From CAYXDR01 sp046498185 (lineage in GTDB: Bacteria; Desulfobacterota; DSM-4660; Desulfatiglandales; Desulfatiglandaceae): a stretch of 64,000 nucleotides of DNA. The notes beneath the pieces were generated by a model. It was given only the letters and a program-made list of their open reading frames with translations. It ran no database searches and was not told the origin of the DNA. The position numbers and the translations under genes were made by a program. Location: NCBI GenBank assembly GCA_046498185.1, contig JAWOBE010000076.1, positions 1 to 64,000 on the forward strand. The letters run 5' to 3'. This document shows, piece after piece, positions 51,259 to 59,025 of this stretch (positions are counted from its first letter, which is position 1; each line of letters starts with the position of its first letter).

Positions 51259-51693
51259 ATGCAAAATGTTTTGATCAGAGCAGCAACCCCCGCAGACGCC
51301 GATGCTATGAACCGGATACTCTCGGATGTATCGAGGGACGGCGCGCGGGTGGATTTCGAAAGAATAACCTCAGGGCGGTCATGCAACAAAGAAGATGCGA
51401 GCCTGGTCGCTGAAATTGACGGCAAGGTCGTCGCTTTCATGATAAGCTATGTGTTTGATGGCGGTTTCGGTCTGGAACGCAGTGCCTGGATCGCAACACT
51501 TGGGGTTTCTCCTTCGTGCATGGGGAAAGGCATCGGCACGTTGCTCGCCGAAAAACTTATGTCAATTTACCGGCGCAAATCCGTCAAGCACCTGTTCACC
51601 GCCGTTAGATGGGATTCAGTGGATCTCCTCTCTTTTTTCAAAACACTGGGTTTCTACCGAAGCGACTTTATAAATCTCGAGAAAAAACTTTAA
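51259..51693 (+). CDS. GNAT-family N-acetyltransferase
   Basis: A 144-residue acyltransferase. The acetyl-CoA pyrophosphate loop is GVSPSCMGKGIGTLL, preceded by the beta-strand SAWIATLGV. The N-terminal VLIRAATPADADAMNRIL and the C-terminal DLLSFFKTLGFYRSDFINLEKKL are typical. The substrate is unknown. A Shine-Dalgarno AGGAG is 13 bases before ATG 51259, longer than usual. Confidence 0.87.
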   Translation: MQNVLIRAATPADADAMNRILSDVSRDGARVDFERITSGRSCNKEDASLVAEIDGKVVAFMISYVFDGGFGLERSAWIATLGVSPSCMGKGIGTLLAEKLMSIYRRKSVKHLFTAVRWDSVDLLSFFKTLGFYRSDFINLEKKL

Positions 51694-51765
51694 GACGACC
51701 GCCGATTGGAATCTGCACGGATATAGGGATAAAACCGAAGATCCACTCTACAAGGAGGATTACAC

Positions 51766-52434
51766 ATGTACGTGGGTAGAATAATGCACAGGGAACTGTT
51801 GACCGTTCCTCCGGACACCCCGCTTGATAAGGCCCGGGATATAATCGCCGAAAGGGCCATTTCCCACCTTCTCATAGTCGACCATACAGGAAAATTGGTC
51901 GGTTTGGCTTCGGACAGAGATATCAGGCAAAGCTGGGCTTCGCCTGCGACTTCCCTCAGCAAGCACGAACTTAATTACCTGCTTGGCAAAATCAATCTGG
52001 GAATGATCATGGTGAAAAAAATTGTCACGGTAGGCCCCGAAACCACGATCGAACGGGCCGCGCTGCTCATGCAGCAGAATCGAATCAGCGCCTTACCTGT
52101 TCTCGAAAATGAAAAACTTGTAGGCATCATCACGACGACTGACGTCATGGAAGTTTTGTTGAGAGCCATCGGTATTGACGACGATAGTTCCAGATTTGTA
52201 GTCGTGGTGAAGGACAGGGTCGGCTGCATTGCCGACATTTCAAGAATCCTGAAAGAACAGAAGATAAATATTCGAAGCCTGGTAAGTCTTCCGGAAAAAG
52301 ACTCCCCGGGAGTCTACCAACTGGTGATGCGGGTAAGGGCTGACGATAGGCAGAGGGCTGTTGAAAGTTTGGAAAAAGCCAATTTTCGGGTTTTAACCGG
52401 TTACGTTGACAATTTAGAAGAATTTATAAATTAA
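51766..52434 (+). CDS. CBS-domain pair plus ACT domain protein (AcuB-like)
   Basis: A 222-residue regulatory protein. Two CBS domains (residues ~5-60 with SHLLIVDHTGKLVGLASDRDIR and ~80-135 with ISALPVLENEKLVGIITTTDVM) form an adenine-nucleotide sensor. An ACT domain (~145-220, FVVVVKDRVGCIADISRILKEQKINIRSL) usually binds amino acids. This layout matches AcuB-type proteins. ACAAGGAGG precedes ATG 51766. A UspA gene follows in 32 bases; the branched-chain amino acid operon is convergent just beyond, which fits an ACT sensor but is not proof. Confidence 0.9.
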   Translation: MYVGRIMHRELLTVPPDTPLDKARDIIAERAISHLLIVDHTGKLVGLASDRDIRQSWASPATSLSKHELNYLLGKINLGMIMVKKIVTVGPETTIERAALLMQQNRISALPVLENEKLVGIITTTDVMEVLLRAIGIDDDSSRFVVVVKDRVGCIADISRILKEQKINIRSLVSLPEKDSPGVYQLVMRVRADDRQRAVESLEKANFRVLTGYVDNLEEFIN

Positions 52435-52466
52435 ATCGAAAACTTAAAAAGACAAGGAGGAATAGA

Positions 52467-52940
52467 ATGTTGCCGATAAAAAATATCCTCTGCCCTGTAG
52501 ACTTCAGCACGCCATGCTATCAAGCCCTCGCACATGCCCGGGAACTGGCCGCCCATTTCTCTTCGACTGTCACGCTGCTGCATGTGGTTTCACCTATTCC
52601 GGTTATCCCCAACTCTACATTCCCTTCAGCGGCACATGTACCGGACCTGCTGAGCGAGATGGAAGAATCCGCCAGGCAATCTATAGCCGTGCTGGAAAAA
52701 GAGTTCGCCGGAGAAGGCATAAAGTGTAAAACCCTTGTCGTGCATGGTGCACCGGCCGATCAGATCGTGGCAACCGCGTCGGGGGAACACACCGAGCTGA
52801 TAGTCATTGCCACTCATGGAATGACCGGATGGAAGAGAGTGCTTTTCGGTTCGGTGGCAGAAAAAGTGGTACGCTATTCTCCATGCGCAGTACTGACGAT
52901 CCGTGCACCGGAGGAAGACGAGAAAGGCTCTTCCGAATAA
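52467..52940 (+). CDS. Universal stress protein (UspA family)
   Basis: A 157-residue Rossmann-like protein. The N-terminal strand NILCPVDFST and the C-terminal ATP-binding motif ATHGMTGWKRVLFGSVAEKVVRYSPCAVLTIR are intact, so it is the nucleotide-binding type. ACAAGGAGGAATAG precedes ATG 52467. The last 67 bases overlap the 3' end of the convergent nitrilase gene. Confidence 0.93.
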   Translation: MLPIKNILCPVDFSTPCYQALAHARELAAHFSSTVTLLHVVSPIPVIPNSTFPSAAHVPDLLSEMEESARQSIAVLEKEFAGEGIKCKTLVVHGAPADQIVATASGEHTELIVIATHGMTGWKRVLFGSVAEKVVRYSPCAVLTIRAPEEDEKGSSE

Positions 52941-53782
52941 CCCGCCCGGGTGTTCCTGCCGTTGAGCAGAGCCCTGTATATCGAAGGCCGACGCCCGGGA
53001 AGGAAATATTTCATTCGGTGCCCGCGCACCTCGTTAAGGCTTTCAAGGTCGAGGGTGATTACCATCACATGCTCGCGCTCGCCTGTATGCGCCGCTAGAA
53101 TCCTCCCCTGCGGATCGAGGGCGAGCGCCACTCCGGGGAAACGATATTTTCCCCCCGATGCCCCTGCCTGATTGCATGCTATTACAAAAAGACCGTTATC
53201 GAAGGCCCTGGCCGGCAGATGCCGCAGCCAGCTCTCCAATTTTTCTTCCGGGGAGCCCCGCGGGGAAGCATGAGGAAAAAAAATAACATCGGCGCCCATC
53301 AAAGCCATGCCTGTACTTAATTCAGGAAAATGAGATTCGTAGCATAGCTGAATGCCGTAAAAAATCGGCCCTTCTCGAAACAGGGAGATGTCCGAACCCG
53401 CCTTGTAAATCCCTGATTCCGGCGGGGGCAGGTGAGTTTTTCGATGCCCGCCGACGATACCTTCCGGAGAAACCACCACCTGGCTGATATAAGGTTTTTC
53501 CGTCTCCTCGGTTCCAGGTTCCACGAGACCAGCAAGAATCGTGCAACCGCATGCGGCCGCCGTCCGATGAAGACTCCGGAGAACAATTTCGTTTGAACCG
53601 GCGGCCGCAAGGGCCTCATCGAGGCCCTGCGGATACCCGGTCGCGGACAGCTCCGGAAAACAAACCAGTGACGCTCCCGCCGAAACCGCGCAGACGGTCA
53701 GCCTTTCGATCGCTGCGAGATTGTAATCCATGTCACCCGACTTGCAATCCATGCACACGGCTGCGACCGTGATGCCGGTCAT
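52874..53782 (-). CDS. Carbon-nitrogen hydrolase (nitrilase superfamily)
   Basis: A 302-residue amidase-like enzyme. The Glu-Lys-Cys triad is visible in CFPELSATGYPQ, HRKTHLPPPESGIYKAG and IQLCYESHFPELS. The C-terminus ends in a serine-rich tail. It lies 23 bases after ilvC and is likely the last gene of the branched-chain operon; the substrate (N-carbamoyl or omega-amide) is unknown. It overlaps the convergent uspA gene by 67 bases, so its C-terminal 22 residues are encoded opposite the UspA tail. GGAAGGGAAATT precedes ATG 53782. Confidence 0.88.
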   Translation of the reverse strand: MTGITVAAVCMDCKSGDMDYNLAAIERLTVCAVSAGASLVCFPELSATGYPQGLDEALAAAGSNEIVLRSLHRTAAACGCTILAGLVEPGTEETEKPYISQVVVSPEGIVGGHRKTHLPPPESGIYKAGSDISLFREGPIFYGIQLCYESHFPELSTGMALMGADVIFFPHASPRGSPEEKLESWLRHLPARAFDNGLFVIACNQAGASGGKYRFPGVALALDPQGRILAAHTGEREHVMVITLDLESLNEVRGHRMKYFLPGRRPSIYRALLNGRNTRAGYSEEPFSSSSGARIVSTAHGE

Positions 53783-53805
53783 AAGAATTTCCCTTCCATT
53801 TATTA

Positions 53806-54861
53806 CTATTTCTTGCTGCGGTTCTCAGGCCTCAATGCGCGCACAGCCGCCCCGGCATGCCACATTTCAGAATTACGCATCTCGGTCAATTCCCCATCGA
53901 GTTTTTCACGGTAATCAGGCGCGCCGTTCGCTTTGAGAACGATTTCCGTCTCCTTTCCGGAGCGTACGCTTTCGTAAAGCCTGTCGAAAACCGGACTCAC
54001 GGCGTCTTTGAAAGGCTTCGACCAGTCGAGGGCACCCCGCTGGGCGGTAACGCTGCAGTTGGCGAACATCCAGTCCATGCCGTTTTCATCAACGAGACGA
54101 ATCAAGCTCTGGGTAAGTTCCTCAACGGTTTCGTTGAAAGCTTCACTGGGTGTATGTCCGTTCTTTCTAAGGCATTCATACTGCGCTTCCATTACGCCGG
54201 CAAGCGCGCCCATCAGCACTCCCCGTTCACCCGTCAAATCACTGAAGACTTCCTTCTCGAACGTCGTCGGGAAAAGGTAGCCGGACCCTATGGCAATCCC
54301 CAGGGCCAGCGCCCGTTCCCGGGCCTTGCCGGTGGCATCTTGATGAACGGCGAAGCTGGCATTTATCCCGGCCCCTGCAAGAAAATTTCTTCTAAGAGAT
54401 GTTCCCGAGCCTTTCGGAGCCACCAGAATAACATCCACATCATCAGGCGCTATAACCCCTGTCTGGTCCCGGTAGGTGATTGCGAACCCGTGCGAAAAGT
54501 AGAGCGCATTGCCTTTTTCCAGGCGGAGTTTAATATCAGGCCAGGTTGCAACCTGGCCGGCGTCTGAGACCAAAAACTGGATAATGGTTCCGCGCTGGGC
54601 AGCCTCACTTAGCGGAAACAACGTTTTCCCGGGAACAAAACCGTCATCAACAGCTTTCTGCCACGTCTTGCCACCCTCTCTTTGACCGACTATAACATTT
54701 ATACCGTTATCCCTCAGATTAAGAGCCTGACCGGGCCCCTGCACCCCGTAACCTAAAACCGCGACGGTTTCTTGCTCGAGCACCTCGCGCGCATGTTCCA
54801 ATGTAAACTCGTCAGATGTTACAACATCTTCAACCACTCCACCAAAATCAATCTTTGCCAT
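53806..54861 (-). CDS. ilvC: Ketol-acid reductoisomerase
   Basis: A 351-residue NADPH enzyme of valine/isoleucine synthesis. ATG 54861 has AGGAGGC upstream; the longer frame to 54918 is not conserved. The dinucleotide motif is GYGVQGPGQALNLRDNG, with phosphate-binding residues in VIVGQREGGKTW, and the metal/active-site segments LYFSHGF, LVAPKGSG, SDLTGERG and HTPSEAFNETVEE. It ends MWHAGAAVRALRPENR. These features follow the Bacteroidetes and yeast-Ilv5 lineage rather than the SQGHA-type found in most proteobacteria. Confidence 0.95.
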   Translation of the reverse strand: MAKIDFGGVVEDVVTSDEFTLEHAREVLEQETVAVLGYGVQGPGQALNLRDNGINVIVGQREGGKTWQKAVDDGFVPGKTLFPLSEAAQRGTIIQFLVSDAGQVATWPDIKLRLEKGNALYFSHGFAITYRDQTGVIAPDDVDVILVAPKGSGTSLRRNFLAGAGINASFAVHQDATGKARERALALGIAIGSGYLFPTTFEKEVFSDLTGERGVLMGALAGVMEAQYECLRKNGHTPSEAFNETVEELTQSLIRLVDENGMDWMFANCSVTAQRGALDWSKPFKDAVSPVFDRLYESVRSGKETEIVLKANGAPDYREKLDGELTEMRNSEMWHAGAAVRALRPENRSKK

Positions 54862-54972
54862 CAATAAGCCTCCTGAAATCAAATTATCCCGGCCGCTGGG
54901 CCGGGAACGAAAATCCACGGTTTCCCAGATACATGTGAAAATTAAAACCGCCTTATAATACCTCGGCCTTTA

Positions 54973-55467
54973 CTATACATCCCGTGCAAGCGCTATCGTT
55001 CCGGTGCGGGCGATCTCCTTAATTCCGATATGTTTTAACAGATCAATGAAGGCCTCCACCTTGGCCTCGTTGCCGGTGACCTCTATTATATAATCGTCTG
55101 GACCCACGTCCACGACTTTTGCCCGAAATATATCCACATTCCTGAATATTTCAGCCCGCTGCCCCGACCTGGCCCTGACCTTCACCAAAGCCATATCACG
55201 CGAAACGATTCCGGTCCCTGTTAAATCATAGACTTTAACCACACCGATTAATTTGTTGAGCTGCTTCTTAATCTGTTCCACCACAGCTGCATCGCCCGTG
55301 GTAACAAGCGTAATCCTGCTTGTCTTTGGGTCCAATGTCTCCGCAACACATAGGCTTGCAATGTTAAATCCCCTGCCGCTGAACAACCCGACCACCGAAG
55401 AAAGAACCCCCGGGCTGTTGTCCACAAGCAAAGAAAGCACATGTTTTTCATCATTTGGATTATTCAT
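54973..55467 (-). CDS. ilvN: Acetolactate synthase small (regulatory) subunit
   Basis: A 164-residue ACT-domain protein that confers valine feedback control on IlvB. The ACT domain begins VLSLLVDNSPGVLSSVVGLFSGRGFNIASL; the C-terminal domain carries DYIIEVTGNEAKVEAFIDLLKHIGIKEIARTGTIAL. It lies 33 bases after ilvB and 111 bases before ilvC. AGGATTAAA precedes ATG 55467. Confidence 0.96.
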   Translation of the reverse strand: MNNPNDEKHVLSLLVDNSPGVLSSVVGLFSGRGFNIASLCVAETLDPKTSRITLVTTGDAAVVEQIKKQLNKLIGVVKVYDLTGTGIVSRDMALVKVRARSGQRAEIFRNVDIFRAKVVDVGPDDYIIEVTGNEAKVEAFIDLLKHIGIKEIARTGTIALARDV

Positions 55468-55500
55468 TTTAATCCTGGATTTAAAATATTAAATTTATGT

Positions 55501-57186
55501 TTAAACCAGCAACATTTCTGTTATCGGCGCCCCGGCAGGCACCATCGGGTAAACACCTTCTTCCTTTTCTACCATAAAATCCATAACGACAGCACCGGGA
55601 GTCTCAAGTCCCTTCTTGAGCACGGGCACCACTTCAGACGGTGTAGCCGCCCTGAGACCAGTCGCCCCATATGCTTCCGCCAGTTTGACAAAATCAGGAG
55701 CATGCGACATTTCGGTGAATGAATAACGCCTCCCGTAGAACAATTCCTGCCACTGTCGGACCATGCCGAGGAACCCATTGTTAAGAATGACTATTTTTAT
55801 CGCAAGACCATATTGAACAACTGTGGCCAACTCCTGGATATTCATCTGGATGCTACCATCCCCGGCGATATCGACCACCAACTTCTCCGGAAATGCGACC
55901 TGTGCGCCTATCGCGGCAGGGAAGCCGAAACCCATCGCACCCAAACCCCCGGAAGTTAAAAAACAATTGGGCTGGTCGAAAATGTAATACTGAGCCGCCC
56001 ACATCTGGTTCTGGCCTACCTCGGTGGTTATTATTGCCCCTCCGCCGGTCAGCTCATGGAGCTTTTCCACCACATACTGAGGCTTTATAGCACCGTTTTG
56101 ACTATAGTCGAGCTTTTTACTATTTTTCCACTGCTCGATCATCCCGAACCAATCCTTCCTGCGGCCCTCATCGATTTTTATCTCCTCAGCCTGGAGCAAA
56201 TCGTTGAGCATTGCAAGAGTGGCTTTGCAATCACCCACTATCGGGATGGCTACAGGGACATTTTTTCGGATTGAGGTCGGATCGATGTCGATATGGATGA
56301 TCTTGGCTTTAGGGGCGAACGTGTCGGTCCTCCCCGTGACCCTGTCATCGAATCTCACACCCACCGCTATCAACAGATCACAACCAGCCGACGCCATGTT
56401 GGCCCTGTGGGTACCGTGCATTCCAATCATGCCCAACCACAGCGGATTGCTTCCGGGAAAAGCTCCGAGTCCCATAAGAGTGGTAGCCACAGGGCATGCC
56501 ATGGTTTCGGCGAGTTGTGTCAATTCATCACCCGCCCCGGACAAAATAACCCCTCCTCCGGCAAGAATCATCGGGCGCGCGGCTTTCTTAAACAGGCTCA
56601 CTACTTTGTGAAGCTGTCGAACGTTCGGCTTGTAGGTAGGTTGATAACTCCGAAGTTTAACTTCTTTGGGAGGATCATAACGTGTAGTCTGCTGCATGAT
56701 ATCCTTCGGAAGATCCACCAACACCGGGCCCGGCCGTCCGGACCCCGCTATGTGGAAAGCCTCTCTTACCGTTGCGGCGAGGTCCTCGATCCGCGTTACC
56801 AGATAGTTGTGTTTGGTGCAGGGCCTGGTGATTCCAACTATGTCAACCTCTTGGAAAGCGTCGTTTCCTATCAGGGGTGTCGGAACCTGACCGGTGAAAA
56901 CAACCAAGGGGATGGAATCCGTATAAGCGGTGGCTATGCCGGTTATGGTATTCGTCGCGCCCGGACCCGAGGTAACCAGGCACACTCCGACCTTGCCCGA
57001 CGCTCTCGCATAGCCGTCAGCCGCATGCACGGCAGCCTGTTCATGACGCACCAGGATATGCCTGAGATCCGCCCTGGTGATTTCATCGTAAATGTCGATT
57101 ACAGCGCCCCCGGGATATCCGAATATCGTATCCACGCCTAAATCCTTAAGTGACTGCAGAACAATCTGCGCTCCGGTGAGTTTGAT
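55501..57186 (-). CDS. ilvB: Acetolactate synthase large subunit, probable ATC start codon
   Basis: A 561-residue ThDP enzyme: FGYPGGAVIDIYDE, RHEQAAVHAADGYARASGKVGV (catalytic Glu), LVTSGPGATNTITGIATAYTDSIPLV and the ThDP motif GDGSIQMNIQELATVVQYGLAIKIVILNN. The frame's only canonical starts lie inside the conserved region (GTG 57135 at VDTIFGYPGG). Upstream it reads KLTGAQIVLQSLKDLG, the usual N-terminus of IlvB, preceded by ATC at 57184-57186 where homologs have ATG. AAGGAGGG lies 8 bases upstream of that ATC. So translation most likely starts at ATC, or one base is mutated or misread. It is preceded by leuA and followed by ilvN. Confidence 0.93.
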   Translation of the reverse strand: MKLTGAQIVLQSLKDLGVDTIFGYPGGAVIDIYDEITRADLRHILVRHEQAAVHAADGYARASGKVGVCLVTSGPGATNTITGIATAYTDSIPLVVFTGQVPTPLIGNDAFQEVDIVGITRPCTKHNYLVTRIEDLAATVREAFHIAGSGRPGPVLVDLPKDIMQQTTRYDPPKEVKLRSYQPTYKPNVRQLHKVVSLFKKAARPMILAGGGVILSGAGDELTQLAETMACPVATTLMGLGAFPGSNPLWLGMIGMHGTHRANMASAGCDLLIAVGVRFDDRVTGRTDTFAPKAKIIHIDIDPTSIRKNVPVAIPIVGDCKATLAMLNDLLQAEEIKIDEGRRKDWFGMIEQWKNSKKLDYSQNGAIKPQYVVEKLHELTGGGAIITTEVGQNQMWAAQYYIFDQPNCFLTSGGLGAMGFGFPAAIGAQVAFPEKLVVDIAGDGSIQMNIQELATVVQYGLAIKIVILNNGFLGMVRQWQELFYGRRYSFTEMSHAPDFVKLAEAYGATGLRAATPSEVVPVLKKGLETPGAVVMDFMVEKEEGVYPMVPAGAPITEMLLV

Positions 57187-57211
57187 GATGAATCCCTCCT
57201 TTCCGCTCTGC

Positions 57212-57263
57212 CTGCCTTGTTTATCCAGGCAGTTCCCTGTTCACGGACGTTGAACTTTCAACG
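57212..57263 (-). promoter_or_regulatory. ilvB leader: hairpin and TTGAA-N2-TTCAA palindrome
   Basis: The 143-base leuA-ilvB gap has two elements. CTGCCT / AGGCAG (57227-57232 and 57212-57217 on the minus strand) form a hairpin just upstream of the ilvB Shine-Dalgarno. CGTTGAA-N2-TTCAACG (57248-57263) is a perfect palindrome that shares the ten bases CGTTGAACTT with a site at 60897-60906 near the operon start. Confidence 0.5.
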
Positions 57264-57329
57264 CAATATGTGCAAGCAGTTCAACACTTTCTATTCGTTG
57301 CCGCTCGGCCGGTGTTTCAAACAACCGCC

Positions 57330-58874
57330 TTACAGAGACACCTCGCGCGCCGCCACCGACGGATTTTTCTTCATATGCTCCAGGCGGTTCAGTCCGTTAA
57401 GGTAAGCCTTGGCACTCGCGGTTATGATATCCGGATCGGCACCTTTTCCCAAAGCCACAAGCCCGTTTTCTTTTAGCCTCACGGTCACCTCCCCTTGAGC
57501 GTCCATGCCGCCGCTGATGGAATTGACTGCAAAACGCACCAAGGTGCTACCGGTACCGATCATGTTTGCGATGGTGTTAAACGTGGCGTCTATCGGTCCA
57601 ACGCCGAACCCGGCGCTTTGCATCTCTTCGCCGTTCACCTTAAGTTTCACGGTTGCTGTGGGGACAGCCCCGGTTCCGCTGACCACATTCAAATATTCGA
57701 GCTGGTATATATCGTGCGCACGCAGGATTTCTTCCGCAACCAACACCTCGATGTCTTCATCCACAATTTCCTTGCGTTTATCGGACAGATCCTTGAATCT
57801 TTTGAAAAGTCTATCCAGCTCCTCTCCCTTAAGTTCATATCCCAGCTGCAATAGCTTATCTCTAAAAGCATGACGCCCGGAATGCTTACCGAGCACGAGA
57901 AAATTCTTTGTCAGCCCGACGGTTTCAGGCTCCATAATTTCATAGGTCATTCGGTTTTTGAGCATACCGTCCTGATGGATACCAGCCTCATGAGCGAAGG
58001 CGTTGGCTCCGACCACAGCCTTGTTGGGCTGGACAACAAGGCCTGTCACCATACTGACAAGACGACTGGTGGGGTAAATCTCCCTGGTTTTTATGCCGGT
58101 AGTCAAACCCAGATGTTCCTTGCGCGTAAAAATCCCCATCACCAGTTCTTCCAGGCTGGTGTTTCCGGCACGCTCGCCGATGCCGTTTACGGTCACCTCC
58201 GCCTGCCGTGCTCCTGCCCTGATCCCCGCCAGAGAATTTGCCGTGGCGAGTCCAAGATCGTCGTGGCAGTGAACGCTCACCACCACTTTATCTATGCCGG
58301 TAGTATGAGTGCACACGTAGTGAACCAGGTCGAAAAATTCATCCGGCATCGCATATCCGACTGTGTCCGGTATGTTCACTGTGGTTGCGCCGGCTGAAAT
58401 CGCCTCTCCGAAAACCTTGCATAAAAAATCCCTGTCACTGCGCGATCCATCCTCAGCGGAAAATTCCACATTTTCGGTGAATCCTTTTGCATATGCCACT
58501 GCATCCCTTGCGGCCCTGATCACTTCTTCCCGGCTCATTCGGAGCTTGTGTTTCATGTGGATATCGCTTGTGGCGATAAAAGTATGGATCCGCGGCTTGG
58601 CGGCATCTTTCACGGCACCCCAGGCCAAATCAATGTCTTCCTTGCCGGCCCTGGCAAGAGCCACCACTTCCGCCTCGCGTATTTTTTCCGCCACCAGTTT
58701 TACCGCTTCGAAATCCCCCTGTGATGCTGCAGGAAAACCTGCCTCTATGGCATCCACGCCAAGTTTTTCAAGCTGGCCGGCCAGGCGGACTTTTTCCGCT
58801 GTGTTCATACTGGCGCCGGGGGATTGCTCCCCATCCCTCAAAGTTGTATCAAAAATAGAAACCTTTTCTTCCAT
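57330..58874 (-). CDS. leuA: 2-isopropylmalate synthase
   Basis: A 514-residue DRE-TIM metallolyase for the first step of leucine synthesis. The catalytic motif is FDTTLRDGEQSPGASM, with the substrate-binding VHCHDDLGLATANSLAGI, HEAGIHQDGMLKN, and the C-terminal LeuA allosteric domain (~380-514, GPIDATFNTIANMIG). ATG 58874 with AGGAGG upstream is chosen over 58931. It lies 151 bases after cimA; that gap has a perfect 16-base palindrome (58952-58967) and an AACCGG/CCGGTT hairpin just before the Shine-Dalgarno. Confidence 0.96.
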   Translation of the reverse strand: MEEKVSIFDTTLRDGEQSPGASMNTAEKVRLAGQLEKLGVDAIEAGFPAASQGDFEAVKLVAEKIREAEVVALARAGKEDIDLAWGAVKDAAKPRIHTFIATSDIHMKHKLRMSREEVIRAARDAVAYAKGFTENVEFSAEDGSRSDRDFLCKVFGEAISAGATTVNIPDTVGYAMPDEFFDLVHYVCTHTTGIDKVVVSVHCHDDLGLATANSLAGIRAGARQAEVTVNGIGERAGNTSLEELVMGIFTRKEHLGLTTGIKTREIYPTSRLVSMVTGLVVQPNKAVVGANAFAHEAGIHQDGMLKNRMTYEIMEPETVGLTKNFLVLGKHSGRHAFRDKLLQLGYELKGEELDRLFKRFKDLSDKRKEIVDEDIEVLVAEEILRAHDIYQLEYLNVVSGTGAVPTATVKLKVNGEEMQSAGFGVGPIDATFNTIANMIGTGSTLVRFAVNSISGGMDAQGEVTVRLKENGLVALGKGADPDIITASAKAYLNGLNRLEHMKKNPSVAAREVSL

Positions 58875-58951
58875 CAAATATTCCTCCTGAACCGGCGCTG
58901 CATACGTCCGGTTTATATCTAGGTATATCAAATACTTAAAGCGAAATTACC

Positions 58952-58967
58952 GTCCGACCGGTCGGAC
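58952..58967. promoter_or_regulatory. Perfect 16-base palindrome upstream of leuA
   Basis: GTCCGACCGGTCGGAC is self-complementary with no spacer, so it is more likely a protein-binding site than an RNA hairpin. A third GTCCGA half-site lies nearby on the minus strand. It is about 80-95 bases before the leuA start. Confidence 0.5.
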
Positions 58968-59025
58968 ATATCGGACGTTTACGGTTGGAACAACCTTTCG
59001 CCGTCTCATTTCCGCCGGAAAGGAA

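Noticed and set aside
57258..57287. Nine-codon GTG frame with three Leu codons in the ilvB leader, a possible second leader peptide
   Set aside because: Very short, weak ribosome-binding site, and no downstream terminator with a U run, so the evidence is too thin compared with the cimA leader.
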